DNA from: Tectiglobus sp965223355 | Lineage (GTDB): Bacteria > Pseudomonadota > Alphaproteobacteria > Rhizobiales > Hyphomicrobiaceae | Reading direction: 5' to 3' | Assembly (NCBI GenBank): GCA_965223355.1 | Contig: CBDCWE010000003.1 | Location: forward strand, 4,987,451-5,051,450 | Length of the DNA: 64,000 nt | Shown: in pieces, positions 42,766 to 52,286 of the stretch | How the letters are laid out: the number at the start of each line of letters is the position of its first letter | Position numbering within the stretch: position 1 is the stretch's first letter | Made by a program: the position numbers and the translations under genes | The notes under the pieces: generated by a model | Databases searched by the model: none | The model's input: the letters and a program-made list of their open reading frames with translations, nothing else | Told to the model about the DNA's origin: nothing

Positions 42766-43533
42766 ATGTCCGGTTTGCTCGACGGCAAGACGGCCTTGAT
42801 CACGGGCGGCGCGCGCGGCATCGGGCGGGCGAGCGCAGTTCTGTTCGCCACGGAAGGCGCCAACGTTGCCGTGTCGGATGTCGCCTCTGACGGGGCTGCG
42901 CAAACCGTCGAGCTGATCAACCAAGCCGGCGGCCAGGCGGTGGCGATCGCAGGCGATGTGACCAAGGCATCTGATGTCGAGGCGATGGTCGCGACGACGG
43001 TGTCGACATTCGGTCGATTGGATTGTGCTTTCAACAACGCCGGCATCGCGCCCTATCAGGTCGATGCGGCCGGTCTCAACACGGCGGATTGGTCGGAGGC
43101 CTCGTTCGACCGCATGATCGAAATCAACCTCAAGGGCGTGTGGCTGTGCATGCGCGCCGAGATCAAGCACATGGAAGCAAACGGTGGCGGCGCCATCGTC
43201 AATACGGCATCGGTTGCAGGCCTTGCTGCGATCCGCACATCGTCAGCCTATACGGCCGCGAAACACGGTGTGGTCGGTCTCACCAAAACCGCCGGTGTTG
43301 AATATGCGCGCGCCGGCATCCGCGTCAACTCGGTCTGTCCGGGATACATTGAAACGGATATGACGCGCACGGTGATGCAAACGCGCGGCGATGAAATCCT
43401 GTCGATGGTTCCCTATCGCCGGATGGGCACGGCGGAGGAGATTGCCGAGATGGTGTGCTGGTTGTGCTCTGATCGCGCGCGCTATGTCACCGGTGCCAAC
43501 TACAACGTCGACGGCGGCTATATCGCACAGTGA
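42766..43533 (+). CDS. Short-chain dehydrogenase/reductase (FabG-like)
   Basis: 255 residues from MSGLLDGKTALITGG, with a strong GGAGGAGG 8 bp upstream. TGGARGIGRA cofactor loop, NNAGIAP, VNTASVAG and YTAAK catalytic motif, C-terminal GANYNVDGGY. The cofactor specificity (Asp after the second strand, SDVASD) suggests NAD(H). Substrate unknown; it stands alone. Confidence 0.92.
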   Translation: MSGLLDGKTALITGGARGIGRASAVLFATEGANVAVSDVASDGAAQTVELINQAGGQAVAIAGDVTKASDVEAMVATTVSTFGRLDCAFNNAGIAPYQVDAAGLNTADWSEASFDRMIEINLKGVWLCMRAEIKHMEANGGGAIVNTASVAGLAAIRTSSAYTAAKHGVVGLTKTAGVEYARAGIRVNSVCPGYIETDMTRTVMQTRGDEILSMVPYRRMGTAEEIAEMVCWLCSDRARYVTGANYNVDGGYIAQ

Positions 43534-43822
43534 GTATCTGCCGGCAAAGCCGCTGGCATCGCATGACGGCGTAACGCCGGATCGTCCCGCCATGCGGCGG
43601 ACCCGGCATCGCCGAAGTGCTTATACGCCGTGTCGGCCCAGCACCCAACGCCCAACGCCGGTCCGACGTCGTTGATTTGGTGCACGCTGTCACCAGTCCA
43701 GGCCCGATGTTCGATGCCGTATCGCCGTCCCGTGCCGCGACAGGTCGTGGGGTTTGCGGGTCCCCTGTCGCGAACGCCAAAGTGGCCGGCATATGCGATC
43801 GTCGAACGCTGCCGACCGGACC

Positions 43823-46450
43823 CTATCGAGCGGCTGGCTTGGGGTTGGCGGCAACCGTCAAGTTGACGTCGAAAACATGGTCGTTCGTGATCGACAGAGT
43901 GCGCTTGGCAATGGTTTTGCCGCCCGCATCCCTGACCTCGACACGATAACCGCCGGCCGGCAGGTTATCGACACGATAGTAGCCGAACGCGTTGGTCTCG
44001 CTCTCGCCTGCCAGTTTGCCGGCGCCGTCAACGATCGCGATCTGCAGCCCGGAAACGCCATCGCCGCCACGCGTTGTCACTCGACCGGCGGCACCGTAGA
44101 GAACCACGGTATGGAAGGTCAGGTTGGTGACGGCGCCGGGGGCAACGGCTGCCACGAGGCTGCGCTTCTTGGCAACATGTTCCAGCGGCAGCGAATCTTC
44201 TTCGATCTCGACAAGGTGATTGCCGTTGGCCACACCCGCAACGAAGAACGAACCGTCCGATGCGGTCTTGGTGCGATACCTGCCATCGACAATGATTGGA
44301 ATGCCGCTGAGATCGTTGCCGCGCGCCGATGGCGCAACAACGCCGGCGAGATTGCCGACGTCCGGCCGCACTCTGCCAAAGGCGGCCTTGGCAAACGTGC
44401 CGTCGGCGTAGGCCAAATCAAAGCTCAACCCGAACCGCATGCGCAAGTCGTCGCGATCGCCAAAGATGGTGCCGACGCGATTTCGCCGGCGATGGCTGTT
44501 GGCGATATCAACATAGCCATAGACACCGTCCCAAAGCTTGCGGCGCAGGGACAGTTCGCCGCCGATATCCAGTTCGCTGGTGGTGTAGAGCGCGACCCGC
44601 CAGCTCAGTTCCATGCCGAACAGCTGGCTGGCGGCAAACGCCAAGCGCAGATCAGGATCCTTCTCGTCGTAGTCGTAGCCGGCGCGCACGGACAGCCGCA
44701 GGCCGTGCTCGAAATAGTGCGTGAAAGTCAGCGATGCATATTCATAGTCGGCGGACAGGGTGAAGGTATCGCGCGGCGTCATGCGGTAGATCGCATCAAG
44801 GTCGTAGTCGCCGCTGCGGTCGGGCCTGATGCGCAGCGTCGACTTGTCGTCGGGCGACCAGTACACATAGGGCAAGATGTAGCCGATGCCCTCGTCGCGT
44901 TGGTGGCGGGCGAACAGGCCGAACTCGAGTGTGGGGCTGTAGGTATAGCCGAGATGACCGGTATGTATCGGCGACCTCGATCTGGCCGCACCGCGTCTGG
45001 AAGCACTTCTCAGGGCCTTGAAGGAGCCCAGCATCGCCGACCAGCGCCCGTTCTTTGCCGACAGTTCGGCATCATATCCAAATCCGCCGTTGTGGTTGCT
45101 GGCGAGCGACACACCGCCGACGACGCCGGTCCACAGTTCGGCGACGACGCCTGCCATTGCGCGCTGGTCGTCTTTGTTGGCGTCGACTGCGGCCTCCAAC
45201 GTGAGGCGCTCACTGACCCCCCAGCGCGCAATGGCAAAGCCGGCGATGCCGCCACCGTAGCCGGTATTTTCACCGAACACATCGAACGCATTGCCCCTGA
45301 GACCGGCCCCGCTCAGGACCGTTTTCTGCCCCGCCTCCAACAACAGTTCGGATAGGTCTATGGTTTCACGGATCACCTCGGTCGGCGTGTTTGGCTGCAG
45401 GTGATCATAGATCCTGATCTCGACGCGGGCCTGGCGGCTGGGAAACGGGATGTCGTTGAACGCGTAGGTCCCGTCGAGCTTGATGTCGCGCCGGCTGATA
45501 AGCAGTCCGTCAAACCACAGCTCCGCCCAACCTCCGACCGGGCCGCGTCCGGCAAACGTGCGCTGGCGCTGACCGTGTCGGCTAAGCAGCGCGCCGGGAT
45601 AAAAGTCGGTGGAACTCATTATGATCGGCCGTGACGACCAGGCATACTGGACACCGGTCAATTCTTGCAGGCTCAACAGCGGATGCAGTGCAATGGACTG
45701 ATGGCCGACCTGGATCAACGTGTTGTCGCTGAGCTGACGCATCCAGATCGCGTCACGAATGATCCGGTTTCGCACCAGATCGTCCTCGTAGGCGATTTGC
45801 CAGACGCCGCCGCCGGCAAAGCCGGTCATGCGAAAGATGTTGTCGTAAACGTTGCCGCCCTGCTTGCTGGCCTGATAGCTGAGGCTGCCATGAACGGTCG
45901 CAATGCCGTAATTCGGCGGTATGGCATCGGGCTTGAGGTCGCTGTAATCGGGCGGTTCCGGATCGGCGCGGCTGCGTCTGTTCCACGGCACGATCACGAC
46001 CAGCGCCGACTGCTCGGGGCGCGGTGTGATCGCAAAATTCATGGTGTCGATGAGGTATTTGCTGTCGACGTAGGCGATCCCGGCGTAGGTGTGGACGGCG
46101 CTTTGTGGAAACGTCGTATCGCCGAACGGCGTCGTCACCGTTCGGGCGGCGGAGCCGGCCGCCCTATCGACCTTCATCCTGGTCAGTTTTGCGAATTCAA
46201 CGATCGGCAACCACGCCCGGCCGTCGCGGCGCAAAACCAACAGCGTCGCAACCTCGTGTTTGCCAATGACGATGCCGACGAGATCCTCGACGGGCTTTGC
46301 CCGGGCCTGCACTCGAGCGCTGCGCGTCCACGTCTCGCTCAACAATATTATCAGCGCCGCCAGCAGCACCGCTGCAAAGCCGCGGCCAAAGCGCCGGCGA
46401 CACGAACCGACGGTTGCTGATGGGCATGGTATGGAGCGCCGCGCCGCCAT
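43823..46450 (-). CDS. Outer-membrane fimbrial usher-like protein
   Basis: 875 residues. Signal or anchor near residues 23-45. The N-terminal beta domain is followed by a long barrel-like region with alternating aromatic strands (TLSADYEYASLTFTHYFEHG, RLSVRAGYDYDEKDPDLRLA). The usher plug region reads GRYRTKTASDGSFFVAGVANG. A carboxypeptidase-regulatory-like C-terminal domain follows (GDGVSGLQIAIVDGAG, YYRVDNLPAGGYRVEV). It should secrete and assemble pilus subunits. The sequence is far from classical FimD. The ATG at 46450 shares a base with the stop of the preceding gene. Confidence 0.78.
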   Translation of the reverse strand: MAARRSIPCPSATVGSCRRRFGRGFAAVLLAALIILLSETWTRSARVQARAKPVEDLVGIVIGKHEVATLLVLRRDGRAWLPIVEFAKLTRMKVDRAAGSAARTVTTPFGDTTFPQSAVHTYAGIAYVDSKYLIDTMNFAITPRPEQSALVVIVPWNRRSRADPEPPDYSDLKPDAIPPNYGIATVHGSLSYQASKQGGNVYDNIFRMTGFAGGGVWQIAYEDDLVRNRIIRDAIWMRQLSDNTLIQVGHQSIALHPLLSLQELTGVQYAWSSRPIIMSSTDFYPGALLSRHGQRQRTFAGRGPVGGWAELWFDGLLISRRDIKLDGTYAFNDIPFPSRQARVEIRIYDHLQPNTPTEVIRETIDLSELLLEAGQKTVLSGAGLRGNAFDVFGENTGYGGGIAGFAIARWGVSERLTLEAAVDANKDDQRAMAGVVAELWTGVVGGVSLASNHNGGFGYDAELSAKNGRWSAMLGSFKALRSASRRGAARSRSPIHTGHLGYTYSPTLEFGLFARHQRDEGIGYILPYVYWSPDDKSTLRIRPDRSGDYDLDAIYRMTPRDTFTLSADYEYASLTFTHYFEHGLRLSVRAGYDYDEKDPDLRLAFAASQLFGMELSWRVALYTTSELDIGGELSLRRKLWDGVYGYVDIANSHRRRNRVGTIFGDRDDLRMRFGLSFDLAYADGTFAKAAFGRVRPDVGNLAGVVAPSARGNDLSGIPIIVDGRYRTKTASDGSFFVAGVANGNHLVEIEEDSLPLEHVAKKRSLVAAVAPGAVTNLTFHTVVLYGAAGRVTTRGGDGVSGLQIAIVDGAGKLAGESETNAFGYYRVDNLPAGGYRVEVRDAGGKTIAKRTLSITNDHVFDVNLTVAANPKPAAR

Positions 46451-47061
46451 CACGGCACCCGAACTTCTGTTTCGACGGTGGCGAAGTAGCGGCCGGAGAG
46501 CGGCAAAATGCCGACCGCGATCGTGAGAACGGCGCTGCCCTCGATAATGTGATGCGAGGCGTTCCGGCAGACGATGCGCGGCGCCCGCGGGACAATACGA
46601 ACATGCAGTCTCGCCTCACTGCGGCTTTCATGGCGCATGTTGTGCGGGTCGGCGCCAACCAAGCGGTGGCGCACGATCAACGAACGCGGGCTGACGGAGC
46701 GCGCAACGCGGATCCGCCACAGCCGCTCCAAGCTTCGCGCGACATGGCGGGCGTGCAATTCGGGCGGGCGCCTTGACCTGGCGCTGTCGTGCTCGGCCTG
46801 CTGCTCGCTTGGCGAACCAAAGGCATCGCCGGCACGCACCCTGTCGGGTATGACGGTGCGCGCCTCCTCGACCTGATTGAGCGGCAACGAGACGAGGGCG
46901 CCCTGACAATCAGTGAATGCCAGTGCCGGCACGCCGGCCACCAGAGACCACGCCGAGAGTGCGGTGAGGCAAACAATAGCGCGCACAAGGCCGCCAGCGA
47001 CCAATCCATCCAGGCTTACAGAACGCATCGCCACCGGCGAGGCGCAACGATTGTTGCTCAT
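46450..47061 (-). CDS. Secreted protein in pilus cluster, unknown
   Basis: 203 residues. The signal peptide ends near VAGVPALA and the mature part starts FTDCQGALVSLPLNQVEEAR. It is strongly Arg-rich in the middle, with no long hydrophobic segment and a C-terminal VLTIAVGILPLSGRYFATVETEVRV. It sits between chaperone and usher with overlapping or adjacent codons, so it is very likely part of the same machine, perhaps a tip or minor subunit. No family recognised. AGGCGG precedes the ATG at 47061; the GTG at 47064 is an alternative. Confidence 0.7.
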   Translation of the reverse strand: MSNNRCASPVAMRSVSLDGLVAGGLVRAIVCLTALSAWSLVAGVPALAFTDCQGALVSLPLNQVEEARTVIPDRVRAGDAFGSPSEQQAEHDSARSRRPPELHARHVARSLERLWRIRVARSVSPRSLIVRHRLVGADPHNMRHESRSEARLHVRIVPRAPRIVCRNASHHIIEGSAVLTIAVGILPLSGRYFATVETEVRVP

Positions 47062-47075
47062 CACGCACCGCCTGG

Positions 47076-47900
47076 TTACTTGATATCGAGCGGAAGGACT
47101 TTCGCGAAGCCGACTTCCCCGGCTTTACCTACGGTCACAATCCGGTAGGAGCCTGCCGGCAACTGCCGATGCCAACCGTTCGTGACCGTGCGCCGATAGC
47201 CCGGCAACACCGGGTAGGCCGGTAGCGGACCCGAGACCAGTGCGCCGGCGACCGCCTTCTTGCGCTTGATCAAGGCATTGCTGTTCCTGACCGCAGCCAG
47301 GGCCCGTTTGTCACCGGGATAGGTCTTGACCGGCCAAATCCCGTACATGCCATTGATGCGGCTGTGGGCATTGCCGAGGCTCTCGACATCCAACGACAGG
47401 CCGGACTTCGACACTGAAATGCCGTGCAGCCTGGATTTGACGCGCTTTGGGTCGGCGTAGGCATAGACAACCACGCCAATCCGATAAGCCAGGTTCAGCT
47501 GATCGGGGGACTTATCATTGCGCACATCGTTCTGCTCGAGAAAGATGACGGCGCGATGCTCGCCCGGCGTCGGCCTCGCCAACGGGCGAATCGCGAACCG
47601 GATCGTTGCCGTCTTTCCAGGCTTTATGTTCAGCTTGAGCGGACGAACAATCAACCATTGATCGAGAGACTGCCGCGTTGGTGCAATCTCGCGTACTTTG
47701 TTTTGTTCATCGAGATCAAAGTGGGCAACCCGGACGGCGACCGTCGTCGGCTTCGATCCGTAATTGATGACCTTGATCGTTCTCGTTTTCGGACGCGTCG
47801 TCAGCGTTTCTTCGACGCGCGCAGGCGAAACTGCAATCGTAAAAGCCAAGGCGGTTTGGATATAAAATAAAAGAAATGAGATTAATCCAAACGCGACCAT
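47076..47900 (-). CDS. Pilus assembly chaperone-like periplasmic protein
   Basis: 274 residues from MVAFGLISFLLFYIQTALA, a signal peptide. The mature part starts FTIAVSPARVEETLTTRPKT and has the PapD-like immunoglobulin layout: IKVINYGSKPTTVAVRV, LIVRPLKLNIKPGKTATIRF (G1-like donor strand) and RAVIFLEQNDV. The second domain ends GSYRIVTVGKAGEVGFAKV. Such chaperones fold subunits and pass them to the usher encoded downstream. Confidence 0.8.
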   Translation of the reverse strand: MVAFGLISFLLFYIQTALAFTIAVSPARVEETLTTRPKTRTIKVINYGSKPTTVAVRVAHFDLDEQNKVREIAPTRQSLDQWLIVRPLKLNIKPGKTATIRFAIRPLARPTPGEHRAVIFLEQNDVRNDKSPDQLNLAYRIGVVVYAYADPKRVKSRLHGISVSKSGLSLDVESLGNAHSRINGMYGIWPVKTYPGDKRALAAVRNSNALIKRKKAVAGALVSGPLPAYPVLPGYRRTVTNGWHRQLPAGSYRIVTVGKAGEVGFAKVLPLDIK

Positions 47901-48051
47901 AAATGATTTATACGCCACGATACTTGCCCTCCGTAATCCAGGCCGCGCACAATGCAGCCTCAGCGGACTACCCATCCGCTAAAGACGGCACGCCCTGATT
48001 ACGCGAGGGGGAGCCCGGGAGACGTTGGTCCCGGGCGCAGTATCCCGTTTG

Positions 48052-48684
48052 TTACGGTAGGGCGGCCGACACAATCATTTTATTTCCGCCACCGGTCATT
48101 GCGAATTTGCCCGGCGCATTAATGCTCGACAGGTCAAGACCCATCGCAACATCGATCGGGACCAGCGTCCCGAGCGAAATAGCCGTCGAGGTCGGCGACG
48201 GGGTGTAGCTCGTTACCGAGATCTCATTGCCTACACCCGGGCCGATGAGCTTTGCCAAACCGGTATTGCCGACACTGATGGAAACGTTGCCGCCGGCCAG
48301 TCCGCGAACGGCGCAAACGTTGTTGAGGTTGAGCGTTGCCGTGCTGAGCCCGCCGCCATCGGTGAGGGCGTCGGCGTCGAGGTTGACATCGAGGGTGGTG
48401 CCGCCCACGGACGTCGCCGACTTGGTTATGGTACCGAGAATCGTGGCATCGCCGTCCTCGGCATCCGGTCCGCCGCCGACGATCGTCGTCGTCGCGGCCG
48501 AACCGATAATGCTGGCCAACGCTGCGCCCGGCACGACGACGCTTACGGTGCTGTAGCAGTACAGCAGCAGCAGCTGCGGCAGATCGATATCGACGTCCAC
48601 GGTCACCTGCGCTGCGTTGGCGCTGTTTGGCGTTGCTGCGGCGAGCGCGAAAACGGCACATGCCATCTGCAGGAACTTCTTCAT
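48052..48684 (-). CDS. Candidate pilus subunit 1
   Basis: 210 residues from MKKFLQMACAVFALAAATPNSANA (signal peptide cut after ANA or AQV). The mature part is rich in Val, Thr, Gly and Ala with beta alternation (QVTVDVDIDLPQLLLLYCYSTVSV, ATLNLNNVCAVRGLAGGNVSI), and two Cys probably form a disulfide. It shares the Cys-VRAL/VRGL-Gly-N pattern with the next gene, so the two are paralogous subunits. It resembles donor-strand-exchange pilins in layout only. Confidence 0.7.
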   Translation of the reverse strand: MKKFLQMACAVFALAAATPNSANAAQVTVDVDIDLPQLLLLYCYSTVSVVVPGAALASIIGSAATTTIVGGGPDAEDGDATILGTITKSATSVGGTTLDVNLDADALTDGGGLSTATLNLNNVCAVRGLAGGNVSISVGNTGLAKLIGPGVGNEISVTSYTPSPTSTAISLGTLVPIDVAMGLDLSSINAPGKFAMTGGGNKMIVSAALP

Positions 48685-48844
48685 GAGGCATCCCATCCGA
48701 ATGATTAATTCTACCAACATGTTCGGACTCTAGTCGCAAGTGGTTAGCAAATACTTGTCCACAAATTGGCTTAATTTTGCCAATTCTTTCAACACAATCC
48801 ACTCTTCACTTAACTGTACTTTGAAACGTCATATAACTGCATAA

Positions 48845-49513
48845 TTACGGTGCAACCGCCGTGACAGTAAACGTGCCCGCCGTACCACTTGTGTGGAGAC
48901 CGGGTCGCGAGGCCTGCTCAATATCGAATTCCAGCTCGACATCGACCGTGAACCGACCGCCAAGGTTGAACCACAGCGCCCGCCAGTTGACACCGAACTG
49001 CGGCGCGAAACGGCCGTTGGAGTAACCGGGGCGGGTATGGACCCTGGTCACGCGCACGCGCGAGCCCGCCGGGCCGTCGAGCCACGTGTTGCTGGTCAAC
49101 GCTGTCGACACGGTATAGTTGCCGACCTGCAGCGTTAGAGCGCGAACCGTGCAGATGTCATAGGCCTGTTTCGTGAGACGCCAGCCGCGGACGTCGGTTT
49201 GCAAGCCGGTGATGGTGACGTTCCAGTCCGACCCGCTGCCAACCAACGAGGTTGATGTCGCCGGCGACGAAATCCCCTGATCGCCAGTGCCACTGCCAAC
49301 GAGCGTTTGGGCAACCTCGCCCGCCGTCACCTTAACGGAGACGCGATCATCGCATGACAGCGATATGGCGCTGTCAACATCGACGACCAGGCCGCTACCG
49401 GTGCCCTGCGCCTGGGCGCGATGTGTGCCCAGCCCGACCAAGCCGGCACACGCCGCCAGCAAAAGCACCGTACAAATGCCGAGCCGACAGGGCTGATGCT
49501 GGTTCCGACACAT
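48845..49513 (-). CDS. Candidate pilus subunit 2
   Basis: 222 residues from MCRNQHQPCRLG; signal peptide TVLLLAACAGLVGLGTHRAQA. The mature part has GLVVDVDSAISLSCDDRVSVKV, DICTVRALTLQVGNYTVS and a C-terminal beta strand (GTAGTFTVTAVAP). Two Cys are spaced as in subunit 1. An A/T-rich gap of 160 bp separates the two genes, and this is the first gene of the cluster. Confidence 0.7.
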   Translation of the reverse strand: MCRNQHQPCRLGICTVLLLAACAGLVGLGTHRAQAQGTGSGLVVDVDSAISLSCDDRVSVKVTAGEVAQTLVGSGTGDQGISSPATSTSLVGSGSDWNVTITGLQTDVRGWRLTKQAYDICTVRALTLQVGNYTVSTALTSNTWLDGPAGSRVRVTRVHTRPGYSNGRFAPQFGVNWRALWFNLGGRFTVDVELEFDIEQASRPGLHTSGTAGTFTVTAVAP

Positions 49514-49750
49514 TATATCCGACGCATTATAGAATAGACGGCCCGCCCGAACTGTTGTGTGAGCAGTGCAACAAAAACAAGGAATCACACAAGCTCGCAT
49601 AATTATTGACCCGTTTCACCTAAGCGATTTTTGTCGCCAGTGAGGCCGGTGTCGTGCCGTGGTTCACGGACCACAAGCGGTAGCCAACACAGCTGGCGGC
49701 AAAAAAAGCGCCCGGCCCTACGGGTGGGTCAATAATCATGCGGGCTGGTC

Positions 49751-50767
49751 TCAGGTCGCAACCCGCCAGATTAAACCCATTGCACGACGAAAGTTACCGC
49801 CGAGATAGCCGTGAATATGCGAGGCCTGCCAACCGCGATCAACAAGCAATTGTGTAACTGTTGGTAAGTCGCTGTGCTTGTTGCAGTCGGCGAGATAGCG
49901 TGACGGAATATCTTCACCGAAAATCCGGTTAAAACGGTTGATCCCCTGCCAGCGGCGCCAGTGGCCGCGTTCGTGCGCCATGGTGGCATAATCGGCGCCG
50001 GTCGCAAGGTCGGTTCCGAAGCCGACGTGTTCGATGCCGGCGAGCTCGACAAGATAGTCGAGATGGCGGCAGAAATCGTCCAAGGTCGGCTTGCGTTTAG
50101 GGTTCTGATCCCAGCACATCGGCCCATAGATGCTGGCGCCGATAACACCGCCCTTTGCGGCCACGAGCTTGATGATGTCATCGGTTTTGTTGCGCTCGAG
50201 GTTGGCGAGCGCGCGGGCATTGGCGTGAGTGATCAGGACCGGTTGTTGTGAGGCCTCGATCACGTCCAGCATCGTCTTGTGGCCAACGTGGCTGAGATCA
50301 ATGGCGATACCGATCTCGTTCATGATGCGAACCGCATCGCGGCCGAGCAGCGTCAAACCGGCCTCCTCCGGTTCGAGGCAACCATCGCCGAACTGGTTGC
50401 GATAGTTGTAGGTCAACTGCATGACCCTCAGGCCCAACCTGCGAAAGAAGTGAAAGCGATCCAAGTCATCGCCAACCGGCCGGCAGTTCTGCCAGCCCAT
50501 GATCAGGCCGATCTTGCCGGCCTCGCGGGCGTGGTCGAAATCGTCTTCGGTTTCGATTTGGTGCCACGGCGCGGCCGCTGCCTTGAGTAAGCCGTGCCAG
50601 CGCGCAATCTCGGCGCAGGCCTCGGGAAAATCCGCCTCGAAATGGCAGGTCGTGATGTTGACGGCGTCGATGCCGCCGGCCTTGAGATCGCTGACATCAC
50701 CGTCGCAATGATAGACGAGGCCGTCGATCACGAGCGCGTCCCTGTGCAGTGCCAATGCGTCCGTCAT
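49751..50767 (-). CDS. Membrane dipeptidase-like amidohydrolase (peptidase M19)
   Basis: 338 residues. Zinc ligands of the renal dipeptidase family are partly visible: DLSHVGHKT and ITHANARAL carry His residues, and HVGFGTDLATGADY near residue 270 the C-terminal Asp. The N-terminal HxD is changed to DGLVYHCDGDV. The enzyme should hydrolyse dipeptides or related amides. The ATG at 50767 is chosen; the longer frame is not conserved. Element B copy 7 lies 130 bp upstream. Confidence 0.88.
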   Translation of the reverse strand: MTDALALHRDALVIDGLVYHCDGDVSDLKAGGIDAVNITTCHFEADFPEACAEIARWHGLLKAAAAPWHQIETEDDFDHAREAGKIGLIMGWQNCRPVGDDLDRFHFFRRLGLRVMQLTYNYRNQFGDGCLEPEEAGLTLLGRDAVRIMNEIGIAIDLSHVGHKTMLDVIEASQQPVLITHANARALANLERNKTDDIIKLVAAKGGVIGASIYGPMCWDQNPKRKPTLDDFCRHLDYLVELAGIEHVGFGTDLATGADYATMAHERGHWRRWQGINRFNRIFGEDIPSRYLADCNKHSDLPTVTQLLVDRGWQASHIHGYLGGNFRRAMGLIWRVAT

Positions 50768-50898
50768 GCCATTCTCCCGTTGCCGTGTTGGCAATCAGGG
50801 TGTCAATTCGGCGAACGGCGCGCAAGACGTGGCCGGCACGCGGTCAATTCCATCACGCTGGTGCTTTTGCAATAGCCAACGGCGGCCGATTGACGTTG

Positions 50899-51034
50899 GA
50901 GCAACCTGCCTTTATTCGGAATCGGAACGATCCCGAATAAAGGCAGAAAGTTGCTCGCCTCTAAAGTGGCGATCATCTTTGTGCTTTAAGTTGGAACCGC
51001 AATAGCGGTTCCAACTTAAAGCACAATGATCTAG
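50899..51034 (+). repeat. Repeat element B, copy 7
   Basis: Full-length, left CTA replaced by TTG, right end AATGATCTAG. It lies between the divergent dipeptidase and alcohol dehydrogenase genes, 57 bp before the latter's ATG. Confidence 0.95.
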
Positions 51035-51090
51035 TCTGGTGGGCCGACACCGATAGGGCTGGCGATAGGATTACGGGGAGGAAAGAGCCA

Positions 51091-52185
51091 ATGAAGGCTG
51101 CCGTTCTGTACGAAGTCAACAAGCCGCTGGCGATCGAGGACATCACGACCCGCAAGCCCGGCGCCCATGAGGTGTTGCTCAATACCGCCTTTGCCGGGCT
51201 CTGCCATTCCGACCTGCACTTCATCGAGGGCCTTTATCCGCATCCACTGCCGGTCGTCCTCGGCCACGAGTCGGCCGGCATCGTCGAGCAGGTCGGCGCC
51301 GAGGTCAAATACGTCAAGCCCGGTGATCATGTCATCACCTGTCTGTCGGTTTTCTGTGGCACCTGTGAGCAATGCACGGCCGGACGCACGGTGATTTGCA
51401 CCAACACGGACGTCAAAATGCTGCCCGGTCAGTCCGAACGACTGGCGTGGCAAAAGCCGGAGCGCATCCATCAGTTCATCAACATGTCGTCGTTTGCAGA
51501 GCAGATGCTCGTGCATGAAAACGCCGTCGTCAAAATCCGCGAGGACATGCCGCTCGACCGCGCCGCGTTGATTGGTTGCGGCGTGATGACGGGCTTCGGC
51601 GCCGTCGTCAATACGGCCAATGTCCGGTTCGGTGAAACGGTTGCCGTGATCGGCTGCGGCGGCGTTGGGATGGCGGCAATCAATGGTGCGCACGTTGCCG
51701 GTGCCGGCCGTGTTATTGCCGTCGATACCAATCCGGTCAAGCTGCAGCTTGCAACCAAGCTCGGCGCCACCGATCTGGTCAATCCCAACGACGGCGACCC
51801 GGTCGAGCAGATCAAACAGCTAACCAAGGGTGGGGTTGATCACGGCATCGAGTGTCTCGGCCTCAAGAAAACCGCCGAGCAGGCGTTCGAAATGCTGCGG
51901 GTCGGCGGCACCGCAACCATTGTCGGGATGGTGCCGTTCGGCGAAAAGATCGAACTGCACGGCTTCGATTTCCTGCGCGAACGCAAGATCCAAGGTTCAT
52001 CGATGGGCTCCAACCGGTTCCGCACCGACATGCCGCGCCTGATCGAACTTTATTTGCAGGGCCGTCTGCATCTCGACGACTGGATCTCCGACAGGATCAC
52101 ACTCGAGGAGATCAACGACGGCTTCAAGGCGATGAAGGAAGGCCGTGCGATCCGCTCACTGATCGATTTCGGGATCGCATCGTAA
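51091..52185 (+). CDS. Zinc-dependent alcohol dehydrogenase
   Basis: 364 residues of the class III-like medium-chain family. Catalytic zinc ligands are Cys in GLCHSDLHF, His in LGHESAGIV and Cys in LIGCGVMTG. The structural zinc is bound by CGTCEQCTAGRTVIC, and the NAD site is VIGCGGVGMAAING. It oxidises primary alcohols or adducts such as S-hydroxymethyl thiols; the exact substrate is open. GGGAGGAAAG precedes the ATG. Confidence 0.94.
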   Translation: MKAAVLYEVNKPLAIEDITTRKPGAHEVLLNTAFAGLCHSDLHFIEGLYPHPLPVVLGHESAGIVEQVGAEVKYVKPGDHVITCLSVFCGTCEQCTAGRTVICTNTDVKMLPGQSERLAWQKPERIHQFINMSSFAEQMLVHENAVVKIREDMPLDRAALIGCGVMTGFGAVVNTANVRFGETVAVIGCGGVGMAAINGAHVAGAGRVIAVDTNPVKLQLATKLGATDLVNPNDGDPVEQIKQLTKGGVDHGIECLGLKKTAEQAFEMLRVGGTATIVGMVPFGEKIELHGFDFLRERKIQGSSMGSNRFRTDMPRLIELYLQGRLHLDDWISDRITLEEINDGFKAMKEGRAIRSLIDFGIAS

Positions 52186-52286
52186 GCGCCGGTTGCGCGC
52201 GCGTGCGCTCCCACGATCGGCCGGGCCACTGGGCCGGCGTGGGCGTGGGCGCGGCAACGCGCAGGCGCTATGGGCAAACGTCGGCG

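Noticed and set aside
43754..45355. 533-residue plus-strand frame opposite the usher gene
   Set aside because: No recognisable domain; the minus strand encodes a continuous outer-membrane-type protein.
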